Below, piece by piece: positions 62,677 to 64,000 of a stretch of DNA of 64,000 bases. Where the stretch lies: NCBI GenBank assembly GCA_963819695.1, contig CAWFXD010000001.1, forward strand, positions 1,302,001 through 1,366,000, read 5' to 3'. A model generated the notes under the pieces. That model was not told the origin of the DNA. It saw only the letters and a list, made by a program, of their open reading frames with translations, and made no database searches. The position numbers and the translations under genes were made by a program. Source of the stretch: DASZIT01 sp963819695. GTDB lineage: Bacteria; Actinomycetota; Acidimicrobiia; Acidimicrobiales; RAAP-2. Numbering within the stretch: the first letter of the stretch is position 1; each line of letters begins with the position of its first letter.

Positions 62677-63837
62677 ATGCCCGCATCGACTCCGTCCGAG
62701 CCCACCGCGGCCCCTTCGGCGTCTGAGGCCACTCCTCTGCAGGTCCCTCCGGCGTCGCCGACGACGACGTCCGACCACCTCGATGCCACCGAGCGGGCCG
62801 AGTATCTGGCCAAGGTGATGGCGGAAATCGACGCCGAGGTCAGGCACCGGCGGGCCTCGGGCGATCTGCCGGCGGGCCTCGAGCGCGAGCTCGACGAGCT
62901 CTTCCTCGAATTCTCCCCGGTCGGGCTCCAGGGAAAGGCCCGCATGCGGGAGAACCTGGCCCTGGTCGACTCCGCCGCCTACGTCGACATCGCGGTGCCG
63001 GTGGAATCCGACAAGAAGGCCGGCGCCTACGTCAAGCGGCTGATCCGCAAGTCGCTCAGCTGGTACATGGGTTTCATCGTGCACCAGGTGGTCAAGTTCG
63101 CCTGGGCGGTGTCCCGGATGCTCCATCTGGTGGTGGATCACGTCGAGGACCTCGAGTCGACGGTCGAGGGCCTCCGGATCCCCGAACTGCCGGCCGCCGC
63201 GGTGCCGGTCACCGACCCCGGGAACAGTTGGTGGACCGACCTGTCGTTGTCGGCCATGGCCGCGGCCACTGGCCGGGTCCTCCACGCCGAATGCGGCAAC
63301 GGTTCGCTGGTCGGCCGCCTGGTCGCCGGGGGAGTCGATGCCTACGGGGTGGACCCCGACCAGGCCACCATCGAGCCGGCCATCGAACGCGGGTTGGATG
63401 TGCGGGCCGAAGCCGCGCTCGAACATCTCGAGGTGGTGGCCGAGGAGGCGTTGGCGGGGATCGTGCTGAGCGGCTCGGTTCAGTGGCTGCATCCCAACGA
63501 ACGCGACCGTCTCATCGGGCTGGCGGCGTCCCGGTTGGCCATCGACGGAGTCCTGGTGCTGCATTCGGCCACCCCGGAATCCTGGCGCCGGAGCACCTCG
63601 ACGTTGGTGGCCGACCTGGCGCCGGGCCACCCGCTCCACCCCGGCACCTGGACCCAGGTGCTGGCATCCTCCGGCCTGGTCCGGACCGCCCTCCACACCG
63701 GGGGGGAGGACCGGCGACTCGCGCGTCTGGACCCGTCGCACACCGACGCCGCCACCATCAACGCGGCCATCGACACCCTGAACGAACTGTGGTTGGGGCC
63801 GGGCGAGTACCTGTTGGTCGCCGTACGGGAGCGGTGA
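62677..63837 (+). CDS. Class I SAM-dependent methyltransferase domain protein
   Basis: 386 residues from ATG 62677. The N-terminal ~120 residues are helical and charged, with a hydrophobic patch WYMGFIVHQVVKFAWAVS that may touch the membrane. The C-terminal half has SAM-type blocks GRVLHAECGNGSLVGRLVAGG, VDAYGVDPDQAT and LAGIVLSGSVQWLHPNERDRL. Its stop overlaps the next start (GTGA) of a glycosyltransferase, a typical order in cell-envelope polysaccharide clusters. A TATAGT box lies just upstream. Confidence 0.85.
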   Translation: MPASTPSEPTAAPSASEATPLQVPPASPTTTSDHLDATERAEYLAKVMAEIDAEVRHRRASGDLPAGLERELDELFLEFSPVGLQGKARMRENLALVDSAAYVDIAVPVESDKKAGAYVKRLIRKSLSWYMGFIVHQVVKFAWAVSRMLHLVVDHVEDLESTVEGLRIPELPAAAVPVTDPGNSWWTDLSLSAMAAATGRVLHAECGNGSLVGRLVAGGVDAYGVDPDQATIEPAIERGLDVRAEAALEHLEVVAEEALAGIVLSGSVQWLHPNERDRLIGLAASRLAIDGVLVLHSATPESWRRSTSTLVADLAPGHPLHPGTWTQVLASSGLVRTALHTGGEDRRLARLDPSHTDAATINAAIDTLNELWLGPGEYLLVAVRER

Positions 63838-64000
63838 CCGCCGTTCACCAATTCGTCCCGGCGTTGCTGCCCCGGGACGCCACCGGCGACCATACCCTCG
63901 CCCTCCGCGACACCTTCCGCCAGGCCGGGTGGAGGTCGGACATCTACGTCGAGGCGGCCCACGACGAGCTCCTCGGCGAAGCCACCTACTTCGAGCGCTA
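63834..64000 (+). CDS. Glycosyltransferase, N-terminal part only (window ends)
   Basis: GTG 63834 overlaps the methyltransferase stop (GTGA). The 55 visible residues begin TAVHQFVPALLPRDATGDHT, followed by ALRDTFRQAGWRSDIYVE, the characteristic start of family 4-like (GT-B) glycosyltransferases of actinobacterial polysaccharide clusters. The rest lies outside the window, so the donor/acceptor cannot be named. Confidence 0.72.
   Translation, partial: MTAVHQFVPALLPRDATGDHTLALRDTFRQAGWRSDIYVEAAHDELLGEATYFER

Noticed and set aside
1..64000. CRISPR arrays, insertion sequences, prophage genes or integrase-tRNA junctions
   Set aside because: No regularly spaced repeats, transposase or integrase-like reading frames were found; the tRNA-Leu has no adjacent integrase.

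Overview
The window is high-GC DNA (about 70% by eye) with dense genes, many GTG starts, ATGA/GTGA stop-start overlaps and some promoters so close to the start codon that transcripts would be leaderless. Gene content (bacterial cytochrome P450s, one-cluster 3Fe-4S ferredoxins, crotonases, acyl-CoA dehydrogenases, an F420-type luciferase-like oxidoreductase, FadD17-like CoA ligase) points to an actinobacterium, plausibly of the Acidimicrobiia or a related environmental lineage. That placement is inference; no rRNA is present.

Layout. 1-5.5 kb: crotonases, a P450 and two adjacent acyl-CoA dehydrogenases. 5.5-8.6 kb: a serine-hydrolase lipoprotein, a membrane protein and an amidohydrolase. 8.8-22.7 kb: ferredoxin, two CoA ligases, two atypical crotonases, a ketosynthase/HMG-CoA-synthase-like protein fused to a DUF35 domain, a thiolase, an acyl-CoA dehydrogenase, a TPP-dependent E1 alpha/beta pair with a free-standing lipoyl protein, and a flavin dehydrogenase. 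22.7-32.1 kb: alpha/beta-hydrolase-like protein, Rieske oxygenase, and a branched-chain-amino-acid-type ABC importer whose operon runs on into a large secreted anchored protein and a membrane protein with an Ada-like metal motif. 33.3-37.7 kb: Baeyer-Villiger monooxygenase, double-domain SDR and amidohydrolase. 37.7-46.5 kb: CoA ligase, TetR regulator, LLM oxidoreductase, second ferredoxin, acyl-CoA dehydrogenase, thioesterase, aldehyde dehydrogenase, CoA transferase. 46.5-47.5 kb: RES/Xre toxin-antitoxin pair. 47.6-50.9 kb: MaoC proteins, crotonase, DoxX-like protein, SDR. 51-58.5 kb: methyltransferase, MerR regulator, and a P450-aldehyde dehydrogenase-CoA ligase cassette. 58.5-64 kb: K+ channel, decayed isochorismatase-like gene, secreted protein, GNAT, VapBC, tRNA-Leu, and the start of a methyltransferase/glycosyltransferase cluster.

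Together the genes describe uptake of a hydrophobic carboxylic or isoprenoid/steroid-like substrate, oxygenation (P450s, Rieske oxygenase, BVMO), CoA activation, and beta-oxidation-like shortening. The substrate cannot be read from sequence alone.

Nine places show a one-base frame break in otherwise well-conserved genes (seven extra bases, two missing). In each, removing or adding one base restores a continuous family-like protein. These are most likely sequence errors, so the affected genes are annotated as single units spanning the break.
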